Both the position numbers and the translations under genes were made by a program. The notes beneath the pieces were generated by a model that was not told the DNA's origin, ran no database searches, and saw only the letters and a program-made list of their open reading frames with translations. DNA of 64,000 bases from Stagnimonas sp965279705 (GTDB taxonomy: Bacteria; Pseudomonadota; Gammaproteobacteria; Nevskiales; Nevskiaceae), in assembly GCA_965279705.1 (NCBI GenBank), contig OZ257257.1, forward strand, positions 2,170,001 through 2,234,000. Direction: 5' to 3'. Shown here one piece after another: positions 8,116-16,337 of this stretch; within the stretch, counting starts at the first letter, position 1, and every line of letters starts with the position of its first letter.

Positions 8116-10476
8116 TCAAAACTGATAGCCGAGGAACAGGAAAAGATTGTCACGGTCGCGCAGCTGATCACGCAGTCCACCCCCAGTGAACCAGGTGTAG
8201 CGCAGCTCGCCGATGAAGCGCGACAGGTAGTCGACGCGGATACCCGAGAGGATCGATTTACGGCCCTCGACGAAGTTCTGTCCAAGACCGGGCCCAACGC
8301 CCTTCACATCGTGGAAGAACCCGTTGAGGAACTCGACGTTGGCGCCGAACAGCGCGCTGTCGTAGCGGGTGAGCGTGACGAAGCGATAGCCATACGATTC
8401 CGCCGTACCGAAGGCATTGATGTCGATCTGCCCCTGCGCGATCGGGTTCTGCAGCAGCGTGTAGCAGGCTGCGGTGGCGGTGGCCTGGGTCTGCTGGCCG
8501 GTCGGTGCGATGGTGTCGCAGCGGTGTGAGCCGGGGTCGTTGGCATTGGGCCGGATGTCGACCGGATTGATGCCGCGCGAGCCGCCGATGCCGGCAGAGA
8601 TGTGGGTGTCGGCACCCGCGCCGTTGAACTGCAACTCGTCCAGGCCCGGCATGTTGAAGACGTAGGTATGACCCATTTCAAGCAGCAGCGTGATCTGGCT
8701 GGCACCGAGCGGGTTGTCACCGCCGATGGTCTTCAGCAGTGTCAGGCCGCCCTGCCCGATCTTCATCTGTTCGTAGCCACGAATGTACTGGCCTGCCTGC
8801 ACGCAGTCGTCGGTGGTCCCCGCCGTGGTGCCATTGGTGTCGCAGCCGGGATTGCGGTACTGGCTGACGAAATCCGGCACTGCGGTGCGTCGGCCAGGTA
8901 GCGTGGCAGCCTGGATGCTGTAGTCGGCGGTGGGGAAGCCGGGCTGCAGGATGGCAAATACCAGATCGGTACTGTGGATCTGCAAGGGCAGATTGGGGCG
9001 GTAGGCATATTCGCCTGAGAGCGCGAGATCGCCCAGCGTGGTGTTGAACGAGACGCCGTAGAGCTTGATGTTCTCGGGGTACTCGACGAAGACGCGGCCG
9101 CTATCGAGCGGCAGTGCCTCGCCGGTCGCCGGCATGTAAGCCGCCGAGCCGGGGCTGGCCGTGTTGGCCAGCAGTGCTGCCACGTTACCCGCCGGCACAC
9201 CGCAATCGGTTACCAGGGCGACGATATTGGCGGGCGCGGTGGTCGGCGCGGGCAGGCAGGTGGCCTGCGCCGCGATACCCGAGATGCTGGGGATGCGGGC
9301 ATGGTAGTTGGCGAAGTACAGTGACACCTCGGTGCCATTGTTGAAATTCTCCAGGAAGAACTTCGCCGCCGCGCCGTATTGGCCACCCTCGGAAGGGCTG
9401 CGGCGATCCTCTTCCGCAAAGTCGCGCTGCAGCGTACGGCTTGAGCGTGAACCGAGCACGGCGGTCGGGTCATCGGGATTGCGGTAGGGCTCGTAGAGGC
9501 CGAGCGGATCGTCCGGCGCTTTGGCAAACGAGAGCATGGCGTAGGTACCGCCCTCACCCAGCGTGTCGGAAACCGAAAAGTAGCTGCCGACCGGGTCTGC
9601 GATGACGTGCTTCCAGTCGTATTGGTAAAAGGCCTGGAAACTCGCACCCTCGAACACATCGCCTTCGAGCAGCACCATGCCGACCGGCCGCAGCAGCTCC
9701 TTCACGTCGAACCCGGGGATGCGCAGCAGCGCCTGATTCGGCGGGTTGATGGCGTTGAGGGAGTTGGCGAGCAGAAATGAGCTTTCGCCCCAATTCAGTA
9801 CCTGGTTGCCAACCTTGACGTTGAACTGCCGCTCGCCCAGCTCGAAACGCCGGCTGACGAAGTAGTCCAGCAGGCCGAAGCGCATGCCGCTGCGATCGCG
9901 CACATCGGATGGAAACCGCTGGCGCGCGTTCTGGAACGTGGTGTCGGCATAGCGCTCATCGCGCTCTGAATAGATGCCGTCGAAGTAGCCGACCGTTCGG
10001 GCGAACCCGTTGAATTCACCCACCGTGGCCGTGATGTCCGAAGTGAGCTTGGCGGTCGCGAAGGCGATGTCGTACTTGTCGAAATTGAGGTTGCCGTTGT
10101 CGCCATTGGGCGTATAGGCGCCGGGTGCAGCGAGAAAGGCCTCGTTGGCACCTGCACGAGTGCCCGAGCAGGTGTCACCGCGATAGGTGTTGTTGGCATC
10201 GTCGGGGCCGTTGATACCGTCATCGCCAACGCGGGCGAGGCAAAGACCATCCACAGTGCCCGGAACACGCGCCGTGCCGTCGATCTTGGCCTGCGAGCTC
10301 TTGCCCACCAAGCGGCTGTCGCGCTCCTGCATGCGCACCAGCGCGCCCACCGTCGCAAGGTTTTCGATCTTGATGGGGTTGCCGCCCAGATCAAACTCGA
10401 TGGCGGTCGCTTTGCCTGCCACCACCATGCCCATTACCACTGCCATCAAGGCAAATTGCCGACTACGATGCTTCAT
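8116..10476 (-). CDS. DUF1302 family outer-membrane beta-barrel protein
   Basis: A 786-residue exported protein of the DUF1302 family, whose function is not established. It has a signal peptide (FALMAVVMGMVVAGKATA, cleavage near residue 25). The mature N terminus IEFDLGGNPIKIENLATVGA, the barrel-like strands and the terminal aromatic FLFLGYQF fit an outer-membrane barrel. It contains the family-typical QVLNWGESSFLLANSLNAINP segment. Four stretches carry cysteine pairs separated by Gly/Asp/Asn/Thr-rich loops, which look like disulfide-closed surface loops. It is encoded 70 bases downstream of the first of two DUF1329 genes, the usual partners of this family. A role in exporting or transporting a lipid or hydrophobic compound is often proposed for such clusters but is inference. 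Confidence 0.88.
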   Translation of the reverse strand: MKHRSRQFALMAVVMGMVVAGKATAIEFDLGGNPIKIENLATVGALVRMQERDSRLVGKSSQAKIDGTARVPGTVDGLCLARVGDDGINGPDDANNTYRGDTCSGTRAGANEAFLAAPGAYTPNGDNGNLNFDKYDIAFATAKLTSDITATVGEFNGFARTVGYFDGIYSERDERYADTTFQNARQRFPSDVRDRSGMRFGLLDYFVSRRFELGERQFNVKVGNQVLNWGESSFLLANSLNAINPPNQALLRIPGFDVKELLRPVGMVLLEGDVFEGASFQAFYQYDWKHVIADPVGSYFSVSDTLGEGGTYAMLSFAKAPDDPLGLYEPYRNPDDPTAVLGSRSSRTLQRDFAEEDRRSPSEGGQYGAAAKFFLENFNNGTEVSLYFANYHARIPSISGIAAQATCLPAPTTAPANIVALVTDCGVPAGNVAALLANTASPGSAAYMPATGEALPLDSGRVFVEYPENIKLYGVSFNTTLGDLALSGEYAYRPNLPLQIHSTDLVFAILQPGFPTADYSIQAATLPGRRTAVPDFVSQYRNPGCDTNGTTAGTTDDCVQAGQYIRGYEQMKIGQGGLTLLKTIGGDNPLGASQITLLLEMGHTYVFNMPGLDELQFNGAGADTHISAGIGGSRGINPVDIRPNANDPGSHRCDTIAPTGQQTQATATAACYTLLQNPIAQGQIDINAFGTAESYGYRFVTLTRYDSALFGANVEFLNGFFHDVKGVGPGLGQNFVEGRKSILSGIRVDYLSRFIGELRYTWFTGGGLRDQLRDRDNLFLFLGYQF

Positions 10477-10546
10477 ACCGTCTCCTCTCCCTGTTGCTTT
10501 CAGGCCGTCTTCGGCCTTGGTCGTTTGTGCAGAAATAGCTGTCGTC

Positions 10547-11911
10547 TTACTTGGTAGCCTGCTTGGACACGTTCGCCGGATCGAAGAAGGCCACGTCGTA
10601 GTCCCGCTCCAGCGTTTCCGGCTCTTCGTTGTTCATGGCCAGTGTGAGATAGCGACCGGAAAGCAGGTCATAAACAGTCTCCAACGCCGTGCCAGGTGCC
10701 AGCTGCTCACGTGCGCCGTCGTAGGCCTGGATGTGATGGCCTTCCTGCACGCGCCAGAGCGTGCCGCGCGAGTCGTAGTTGTCGACCGCCAGAATCTGCC
10801 AGCTGTCCTCGTCCACGAAAAACATCCGGCGCTGATAGATGTGCGTAGTGCCGGCCTTGATGTTGGCCTCCACCACCCAGACCCGGTGCAGCTCGTAGCG
10901 CGGGTATTCCGGGTTGATGTGGTTCTTCGTCACGAAGTCTTTGTATTTGAGCTTGTCCGAGTGCAGCGCGTAGGCGTTGTAGGGGACATACATCTCCTTC
11001 TTGCCAATCAGCTTCCAGGTGTAGCGGTCGGTGGCACCGTTGAACATGTCGAACTGGTCGTTGGTGCGCAGGCCGTCCGAACCGGTGCCGGGATTGTCGT
11101 AACCGACGTTCGGCGCGCGGCGCAGGCGGCGCTGGCCGGGGTTGTACTGCCAGGCGCGGCGCGGCTCCTTCACCTGGTCCATGGTCTCGTGCACGAGCGT
11201 GATGTTGCCTGCCAGGCGCGGTGGCGAGGCCACCGACTGCAGGAAGTAGATGCTGACGTTGTTGAGGTCTGCCGGTGTCGCCGTTTTGGAATCGTACGGA
11301 AACTTCACCTGCTCGCGGATCTTCACCAGGTTGAAGTCACCGCCTGTGGTCACCGCCGCCTGGATGTTCCAGCGATCGGCACCCACGCCGCGGTAGCGCA
11401 GCTTGTGGTTCCATATCACCTCGTTACCCGACTTGGGGATGGGGTATGGAATGCCGAGGATGGCGTTGACCACCGTCTCGCCGCCATTGGCGATATCGGC
11501 GTTGAGCGCATTCTTGTAGGTGGCGTCGTAGACGAACTGCGGAAACGCCCCGGTGCGGCGCGTTTGATACACGTTCATCTTGTAGGTCTCGCCAAACTTG
11601 GCGAACAGCGCCTTCTGACCATCCGACAACTTGGACTTGTATTGCTCCACGTTCGCCTTGCTGATGGTGAACTTGGGCTTGTCTTCGGGAAAGGGATTGC
11701 ACAGGCGCTTGCCCGGCCCGCCGTAGCAACTCGGTGCCTTGGTCAGGCCGCCTTCCCACTTGGGGATGCTGCCGTCCTTGTTGGCGGCGCGCTCGGCGCC
11801 CACCGGCGTGAGCGTGGTTTTGAGCTTGTCGGCTTCAGCCTGCGGCACCTTGGCCAGCACGGTAAAACTGGCCAGGACGAGACCTAGTGCCATCAGTGAC
11901 TTGTGTTTCAT
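10547..11911 (-). CDS. DUF1329 family periplasmic protein, copy 1
   Basis: A 454-residue secreted protein of the DUF1329 family. The signal peptide is MKHKSLMALGLVLASFTVLA, then mature KVPQAEADKLKTTLTPVGAE. Conserved blocks include MNVYQTRRTGAFP, AAVTTGGDFNLVKIREQVKF, RRAWQYNPGQRRLRRAPNVG, YELHRVWVVEAN and QILAVDNYDSRGTLWRVQE. From general knowledge, this family is grouped with LolA/LolB-like lipid-binding folds; no lipobox is present here, so it should be soluble in the periplasm. It is very similar to the neighbouring DUF1329 gene, about three quarters identical by eye, so the pair arose by tandem duplication. It lies between that paralogue and the DUF1302 gene, all in the same direction. 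Confidence 0.88.
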   Translation of the reverse strand: MKHKSLMALGLVLASFTVLAKVPQAEADKLKTTLTPVGAERAANKDGSIPKWEGGLTKAPSCYGGPGKRLCNPFPEDKPKFTISKANVEQYKSKLSDGQKALFAKFGETYKMNVYQTRRTGAFPQFVYDATYKNALNADIANGGETVVNAILGIPYPIPKSGNEVIWNHKLRYRGVGADRWNIQAAVTTGGDFNLVKIREQVKFPYDSKTATPADLNNVSIYFLQSVASPPRLAGNITLVHETMDQVKEPRRAWQYNPGQRRLRRAPNVGYDNPGTGSDGLRTNDQFDMFNGATDRYTWKLIGKKEMYVPYNAYALHSDKLKYKDFVTKNHINPEYPRYELHRVWVVEANIKAGTTHIYQRRMFFVDEDSWQILAVDNYDSRGTLWRVQEGHHIQAYDGAREQLAPGTALETVYDLLSGRYLTLAMNNEEPETLERDYDVAFFDPANVSKQATK

Positions 11912-11947
11912 TCCGACTCCTCGGGACTATTTATTATTGATTGATGT

Positions 11948-12014
11948 GCCCTGTCGCCATTCGCATCCAGCGCCGCGCGACAGGGCCAAATCTTCTCGGG
12001 GCAGCCCTGCCCCG
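11948..12014. repeat. Two adjacent inverted repeats between the DUF1329 paralogues
   Basis: The 119-base gap between the two DUF1329 genes holds GCCCTGTCG (11948-11956) paired with CGACAGGGC (11978-11986), and a tighter hairpin CGGGGCA/TGCCCCG at 11997-12014. The second could slow or stop transcription leaving copy 2, but no clear U-tract follows it. A partial terminator or mRNA-stability element is possible. Confidence 0.5.
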
Positions 12015-12030
12015 CTGCACAGCCGCTAAC

Positions 12031-13380
12031 CTATTTGGAGGCTTGCTTCGACACGTTGGCAGGATCGTAGAACGCCACGTCAAAATCCTTCTCCACGCTC
12101 TCGGTTTCCTCATTGTTCATTGCCTGCACCAGATAGCGTCCGGATTGCAGGTCATACACGGATTCCAGCACCGGATTGGCAAAGGGCTTGTCGTAGGCCA
12201 TGACCGTGTGCGACTCCTGCACGCGCCAAAGGGTCAGTCGCGAGTCGTAGTTGTCCACGGCCAGGATCTGCCAGGTGTCCTCGTCGATATAGAACATGCG
12301 CTTCTTGTAGATGTGCGTGGTGCCGGCCTTCACGTTCGCTTCCACCACCCAGACCCGGTGCAGCTCGTAGCGCGGCAGGTCCTGGTTGATGTGATTCTTC
12401 TTGATGATGTCTTTGTATTTGACCTTGTCGCTATGCAGCACATAGGAGTTGTAGGGCATGTACATCTCCCTCTTGCCCATGATCTTCCAGGTGTAACGAT
12501 CGGTTGCCCCGTTGAAGGTGTCGGTCTGGTCGTTGGTGCGCAGGCCGTCGGCACCGGTGCCGGGGTTGTCGTAGCCCACGTTCGGCGCACGGCGCAGGCG
12601 GCGCTGGCCCGGGTTGTATTGCCAGGCGCGGCGAGCCTCCTTCACCTGGTCCATCGTTTCGTGCACGAGGGTGATGGTGCCGGCGAGACGCGGCGGCGCG
12701 GTGACCGTCTGCATGAAGTAGATGCCGACGTTGTTGAGCTGCTCGGGCGTGATGCCCTTGGTGTCGTAGAGAAACTTCACCTGCTCGCGGATCTTGGTGA
12801 TGTTGGCATCGCCACCCGTGGTGACCGCAGCCTGTACGTTCCAGCGGTCGATGCCAATACCGCGATAACGGAACTTGTGGTTCCAGATCGGCTCGTTGCC
12901 AGTCTTGGGGATGGGGAACGGAATGCCCAGCACCGCGCCACTGATGGCCTCGCCGCCACCGCCGGTTTCAGCCGTCACCGCATTCTTCGCGGTGGCTTCG
13001 TAGACGAAATCTGGAAACGCACCGGTGCGGCGGGTTTGATAGACGTTCATCTTGTAGCTGTCGCCGTACTTGGCAAAGATCGCCCGTTGACCATCGGTCA
13101 AGTGGGTCTTGTATTGATCGAGATTGGCTTTGCTGATGGTGAACTTCGGCTTGTCGGCCGTGAAGGGATCGCAATACCAGCCACCCGGCTTGAAACAGGC
13201 TGGCGCCTTGGTCAGGCCACCTTCCCATTTGGGAATGCTGCCGTCCTTGTTGGCGGCGCGCTCGGCGCCGACCGGGGTCAGCGTGGTCTTGAGCTTGTCG
13301 GCTTCGGCTTGCGGCACCTTGGCGGCGGCGGCAAAGCTCGTCAGGCCGAGGGCCAGTGCCATCAGCAGCGTGCGTTTCAT
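12031..13380 (-). CDS. DUF1329 family periplasmic protein, copy 2
   Basis: A 449-residue paralogue of the adjacent DUF1329 protein. I chose the ATG at 13380 (MKRTLLMALALGLTSFAAAA) because it opens a clean signal peptide and has a good GAGGAG ribosome site 11 bases upstream; the frame is open further back to 13563 but without signal-like sequence. Conserved blocks match copy 1 almost exactly: KVPQAEADKLKTTLTPVGAE, MNVYQTRRTGAFP, RRAWQYNPGQRRLRRAP, YELHRVWVVEAN and VAFYDPANVSKQ. Differences cluster near residues 60-75 and in the C-terminal third. It is the first gene of the DUF1329-DUF1329-DUF1302 unit, so regulation probably acts in the 282-base gap before it. Function unknown; periplasmic lipid handling is inference. 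Confidence 0.88.
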   Translation of the reverse strand: MKRTLLMALALGLTSFAAAAKVPQAEADKLKTTLTPVGAERAANKDGSIPKWEGGLTKAPACFKPGGWYCDPFTADKPKFTISKANLDQYKTHLTDGQRAIFAKYGDSYKMNVYQTRRTGAFPDFVYEATAKNAVTAETGGGGEAISGAVLGIPFPIPKTGNEPIWNHKFRYRGIGIDRWNVQAAVTTGGDANITKIREQVKFLYDTKGITPEQLNNVGIYFMQTVTAPPRLAGTITLVHETMDQVKEARRAWQYNPGQRRLRRAPNVGYDNPGTGADGLRTNDQTDTFNGATDRYTWKIMGKREMYMPYNSYVLHSDKVKYKDIIKKNHINQDLPRYELHRVWVVEANVKAGTTHIYKKRMFYIDEDTWQILAVDNYDSRLTLWRVQESHTVMAYDKPFANPVLESVYDLQSGRYLVQAMNNEETESVEKDFDVAFYDPANVSKQASK

Positions 13381-13662
13381 CTTGTGTATCTCCTCAAACG
13401 ATTTGTTGTGCGGTAACAGCCCGGCGCCTGTCCAGCTTGCCGTGCAGACGAATCTCGGTTTTCGGGGAGCGTCTTCCTGCGCGCCGCCATTCATTTTTTG
13501 CTGCGCCTTCAACTCACGACCGCCTGCAACTGCGATTGTTAATTTTTTTGCAAGACTAACCAAAGTACCTAACGTTGTCAGTGCCAGCGCGATGACAACA
13601 GACGGTAAATACGGCCCTTATACTCCGCGCACCACAATTTCCCCCTTCTTCGGAGAAGCCTC
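13381..13662. other. Divergent intergenic region
   Basis: This 282-base gap separates the DUF1329/DUF1302 unit (minus) from the acyl-CoA dehydrogenase gene (plus), so it must hold both promoters. It includes an unusually AT-rich patch around 13536-13565 in a GC-rich setting. A possible -10 (TATACT, 13619-13624) faces the dehydrogenase gene. No small gene or stable RNA was recognised. Confidence 0.5.
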
Positions 13663-15426
13663 ATGGCCAGCTACAACGCACCCCTGCGCGAGATCAATTT
13701 TGTGCTCAACGACGTGCTCAAAGTGAGTCGTCTCGCCGAGACCATCCCCGCCTTCGCGGACGCAACACCGGAAGTTTTCACCGAGATGATCGAAACCGCC
13801 GCCAAGTTCTGCGAGAAGGAGCTGTTCCCCCTGAGCGCCCCCGGCGATGCCCAAGGCTGCACGCGCCACCCCGATGGCAGCGTGACGCTGCCGGATGGCT
13901 TCAAGGAGGCCTTTCACAAGTACGCCGCCAACGGCTACGTCGGACTGCCCAACACCAGTGAATACGGCGGCCTGGGCCTGCCCTACACGATGGCGAAAGT
14001 CGTCGAGGAAATGGCTTGCTCGGCCAATGTTGGCTTCGCTCTCTTCCCCGGCCTCACCACCGGCTGCTTCGAGGCGATTCTCGCCAACGGTAACGAAGAG
14101 CAGAAAAATACCTTTCTGCCCAAGCTCGGCGCGGGCGAGTGGGCCGGCACCATGTGCCTCACCGAACCTCAGGCCGGCAGTGATCTGGGCGCGGTGAAAA
14201 CCAAGGCCACGCCGCAGGCGGATGGCACCTTCAAGCTCGATGGCAGCAAGATCTTCATCACCGGCGGCGAGCATGACTGCACGCCCAACATCGTCCACTT
14301 CGTGTTGGCACGCGTCGATGGCGCACCTGCGGGCGTGAAGGGGCTTTCCACCTTTGTCGTCTCCAAGTTCACGCTCAATGCTGATGGCTCGCCGACCAAG
14401 ACACGCAATGGCGTGACATGCAGCTCCATCGAACACAAGATGGGTATTCACGGCAGCTGCACCTGCGTCATCAACTTCGATGGCGCAGTGGGCACCATGA
14501 TCGGCAAGCCCGGCGAAGGCATCATGAACATGTTCGTGATGATGAATCTCGCCCGCATCTTGGTGGGCGTACAGGGTCTGGGCCAGTGCGAACTCGCCAC
14601 ACAGAACGCCATCCGCTATGCGCTCGACCGCAAGCAGGGCAAGACTTTCAACGGTAACCCCAGCATCGCCGATCACCCCGACGTGCGGCGCATGCTGCTG
14701 ACCATGAAGGCCGTCACCGAAGGCGCGCGCGTGCTGGCCTACGAGACCGGCATGTATGTCGATCTCGCCCACCACCACGAAGATGCTGCGGTGCGTGAAG
14801 AAGCCAACGACTGGGTGGAACTGAACACCCCGCTGGTCAAGGGCTATTGCACCGACATGGCCGTGGAGCTTGGCAGCATGGCAATCCAGGTCTACGGCGG
14901 CCACGGCTTCATCCGCGAGCACGGCGTCGAGCAGATCCTGCGCGACAGCAAGATCCTCTGTCTCTACGAAGGCACCAACGGCATTCAGGCGATGGACCTG
15001 GTGCGGCGCAAACTCTTCCTCAGCGAGGGCCGCGCAGTGACGCGCTTCTTTGCGCTGGTGCAGAAGGCCGCAGGCGATGCCGCAGCCGAGCACGCCTTCA
15101 TCGCCGAGCCCTTGAAGAAGGCCTTGGGCGATCTGGAGTTCGCCACCCGCTGGATTCACGAAACCTTCAAGTCCAAGCCAGAAGAAGCCAGCTTCGGCTG
15201 CTGCGATTACCTGCGCGCGTTCTCGCTGGTGTATCTCGGCTACAACTGGCTGCGCATGGCGCAGGCCGCAAGCCTCAGCGAAGATGCCAACTTCAAGGCC
15301 GGCAAACTCACCACGGCGCGCTTCTTCGCCAGCAAGCTGCTCACGCAGGTCACGCCGCTGTGCGAGACCGTGAAGAGCGGCGCAGGCGAGTTTATGAGCC
15401 TGCCTGCTCATCAACTCGCTGCTTGA
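13663..15426 (+). CDS. Acyl-CoA dehydrogenase, large FadE/AcdA-like type
   Basis: A 587-residue FAD-dependent acyl-CoA dehydrogenase that introduces a 2,3-double bond into an acyl-CoA. Length and a C-terminal extension place it in the ~600-residue subgroup that includes enzymes annotated as 3-methylmercaptopropionyl-CoA dehydrogenase. Visible signatures are MCLTEPQAGSDLGAVKTKA (FAD/acyl site), FITGGEHD, IEHKMGIHGSCTCVINFDGA, and LCLYEGTNGIQAMDLVRRK, whose Glu is the expected catalytic base. The start ATG at 13663 follows a GGAGAAG ribosome site. True substrate is unknown; fatty-acid or side-chain beta-oxidation is likely. It is divergent from the DUF1329/DUF1302 unit and followed by a glutathione peroxidase gene 51 bases later. 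Confidence 0.92.
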   Translation: MASYNAPLREINFVLNDVLKVSRLAETIPAFADATPEVFTEMIETAAKFCEKELFPLSAPGDAQGCTRHPDGSVTLPDGFKEAFHKYAANGYVGLPNTSEYGGLGLPYTMAKVVEEMACSANVGFALFPGLTTGCFEAILANGNEEQKNTFLPKLGAGEWAGTMCLTEPQAGSDLGAVKTKATPQADGTFKLDGSKIFITGGEHDCTPNIVHFVLARVDGAPAGVKGLSTFVVSKFTLNADGSPTKTRNGVTCSSIEHKMGIHGSCTCVINFDGAVGTMIGKPGEGIMNMFVMMNLARILVGVQGLGQCELATQNAIRYALDRKQGKTFNGNPSIADHPDVRRMLLTMKAVTEGARVLAYETGMYVDLAHHHEDAAVREEANDWVELNTPLVKGYCTDMAVELGSMAIQVYGGHGFIREHGVEQILRDSKILCLYEGTNGIQAMDLVRRKLFLSEGRAVTRFFALVQKAAGDAAAEHAFIAEPLKKALGDLEFATRWIHETFKSKPEEASFGCCDYLRAFSLVYLGYNWLRMAQAASLSEDANFKAGKLTTARFFASKLLTQVTPLCETVKSGAGEFMSLPAHQLAA

Positions 15427-15477
15427 TTACCGTATCCAACGGGGCCTACCGGCCCCGCATTAAATAGGAGAAAACCC

Positions 15478-15957
15478 ATGACCACCGCATACGATTTTTC
15501 CGCCAAGACCATCGACGGTAAAGACGCCTCGCTCGACGCCTACAAGGGCAAGGTGACACTCGTCGTCAACGTCGCCTCCAAGTGCGGCTTCACGCCGCAA
15601 TACAAGGGCCTTGAGGCCATCCACAAGCAGTACGCCGACAAGGGTTTTGCGGTGCTGGGCTTCCCCTGCGACCAGTTCGGTCATCAGGAGCCAGGCGACG
15701 AGGCGGAGATCAAGAACTTCTGCTCGCTGACCTACGACGTGAGCTTCCCCATGTTCGCCAAGATCAAGGTCAACGGCGACGAAGCGCACCCGCTCTACAA
15801 GCACCTGAAGAGCGAGGCTACGGGCCTGCTCGGCACCGAGGGCATCAAGTGGAACTTCACCAAGTTCCTGATCGGCAAGGACGGCAAGGTGGTGAAGCGT
15901 TATGGCTCCATCGACAAGCCGGAAGACATTGCCAAGGATGTTGAAAAGCTGCTGTAA
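15478..15957 (+). CDS. Glutathione peroxidase family protein
   Basis: A 159-residue thiol peroxidase of the glutathione peroxidase family, reducing hydrogen or lipid peroxides. The catalytic motifs are intact with cysteine rather than selenocysteine: VASKCGFTPQYKGLE (peroxidatic Cys), LGFPCDQFGHQEPG (Gln and a likely resolving-region Cys) and KWNFTKFLIG (Trp and Asn). No signal peptide, so it is cytoplasmic. A GGAGAA ribosome site precedes the ATG. It may share a transcript with the acyl-CoA dehydrogenase 51 bases upstream, in keeping with peroxide made during acyl-CoA oxidation, although that link is inferred. Many bacterial members use thioredoxin rather than glutathione. Confidence 0.93.
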   Translation: MTTAYDFSAKTIDGKDASLDAYKGKVTLVVNVASKCGFTPQYKGLEAIHKQYADKGFAVLGFPCDQFGHQEPGDEAEIKNFCSLTYDVSFPMFAKIKVNGDEAHPLYKHLKSEATGLLGTEGIKWNFTKFLIGKDGKVVKRYGSIDKPEDIAKDVEKLL

Positions 15958-16172
15958 AGATAGCCATTCATGTCGCGATATCGTCGCTTTTGAAGCTCAA
16001 TCAACGTTAGGACTTAAGGGTCGCACCCGTGATTCTGCTCGCGCACAGCTCTCCGAAATCCTGCGCTTCCTAAGGGGCCCAACAGCGCGTCAACATCATG
16101 AGCGCCTCGCATTTTCACGCTCGATGCTGAGGAGGATCACTGCACTACGCCCTGACTACTACTCTGAAAACG
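15958..16172. other. Non-coding gap after the peroxidase gene
   Basis: About 215 bases before the tRNA-Arg terminator. No convincing coding frame, promoter or structured RNA was found. A frame on the plus strand overlaps the peroxidase 3' end but has no plausible start or protein character. Confidence 0.5.
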
Positions 16173-16203
16173 AAAAAGCCTGAAACAGCTTTGTGTTCCA
16201 GGC
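16173..16203 (-). terminator. Terminator downstream of tRNA-Arg
   Basis: On the minus strand a 10-bp stem GCCTGGAACA/TGTTTCAGGC (one G-T pair) with a 6-base loop is followed by TTTTT. It lies 14 bases past the tRNA 3' end. Confidence 0.85.
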
Positions 16204-16217
16204 CTCATTCTTTGATT

Positions 16218-16294
16218 TGGTGCGCTCGACAGGATTCGAACCTGCGACTTTTTCCTTCGGAGGGAAACACTCTATCCAGCTGAGCTACGAGCGC
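16218..16294 (-). tRNA. tRNA-Arg (anticodon CCG)
   Basis: A complete 77-base tRNA with encoded CCA. The acceptor stem GCGCTCG/CGAGCGC pairs perfectly, the D arm is GCTC...GAGT, the anticodon loop CTCCGAA gives CCG between TTTCC/GGAAA, and the T arm is GCAGG-TTCGAAT-CCTGT. The anticodon reads the arginine codon CGG, common in a GC-rich genome. It lies 43 bases downstream of trpS. Confidence 0.97.
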
Positions 16295-16337
16295 GTAAGG
16301 CGAGTTTACGCGAAGTGACGGGGCTTCTGAAGACGCA

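Noticed and set aside
10187..13416. Long plus-strand open frames (10187-11887 and 11941-13416) opposite the DUF1329 genes
   Set aside because: They are near copies of each other only because the genes beneath are paralogues; composition is His/Val/Arg-rich and no family motif is visible.
13618..15414. A 598-codon open frame antisense to the acyl-CoA dehydrogenase gene
   Set aside because: It mirrors the codon pattern of the real gene on the other strand, has no recognisable motifs, and is a product of high third-position GC.
15902..16183. A 93-codon plus-strand frame overlapping the peroxidase 3' end
   Set aside because: It starts inside the peroxidase gene, has no ribosome site and no recognisable domain.
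16292..16312. Small hairpin CGCGTAA/TTACGCG between trpS and tRNA-Arg
   Set aside because: The stem is 7 bp, lacks a U-tract and overlaps the tRNA 5' end, so a terminator call is not justified.
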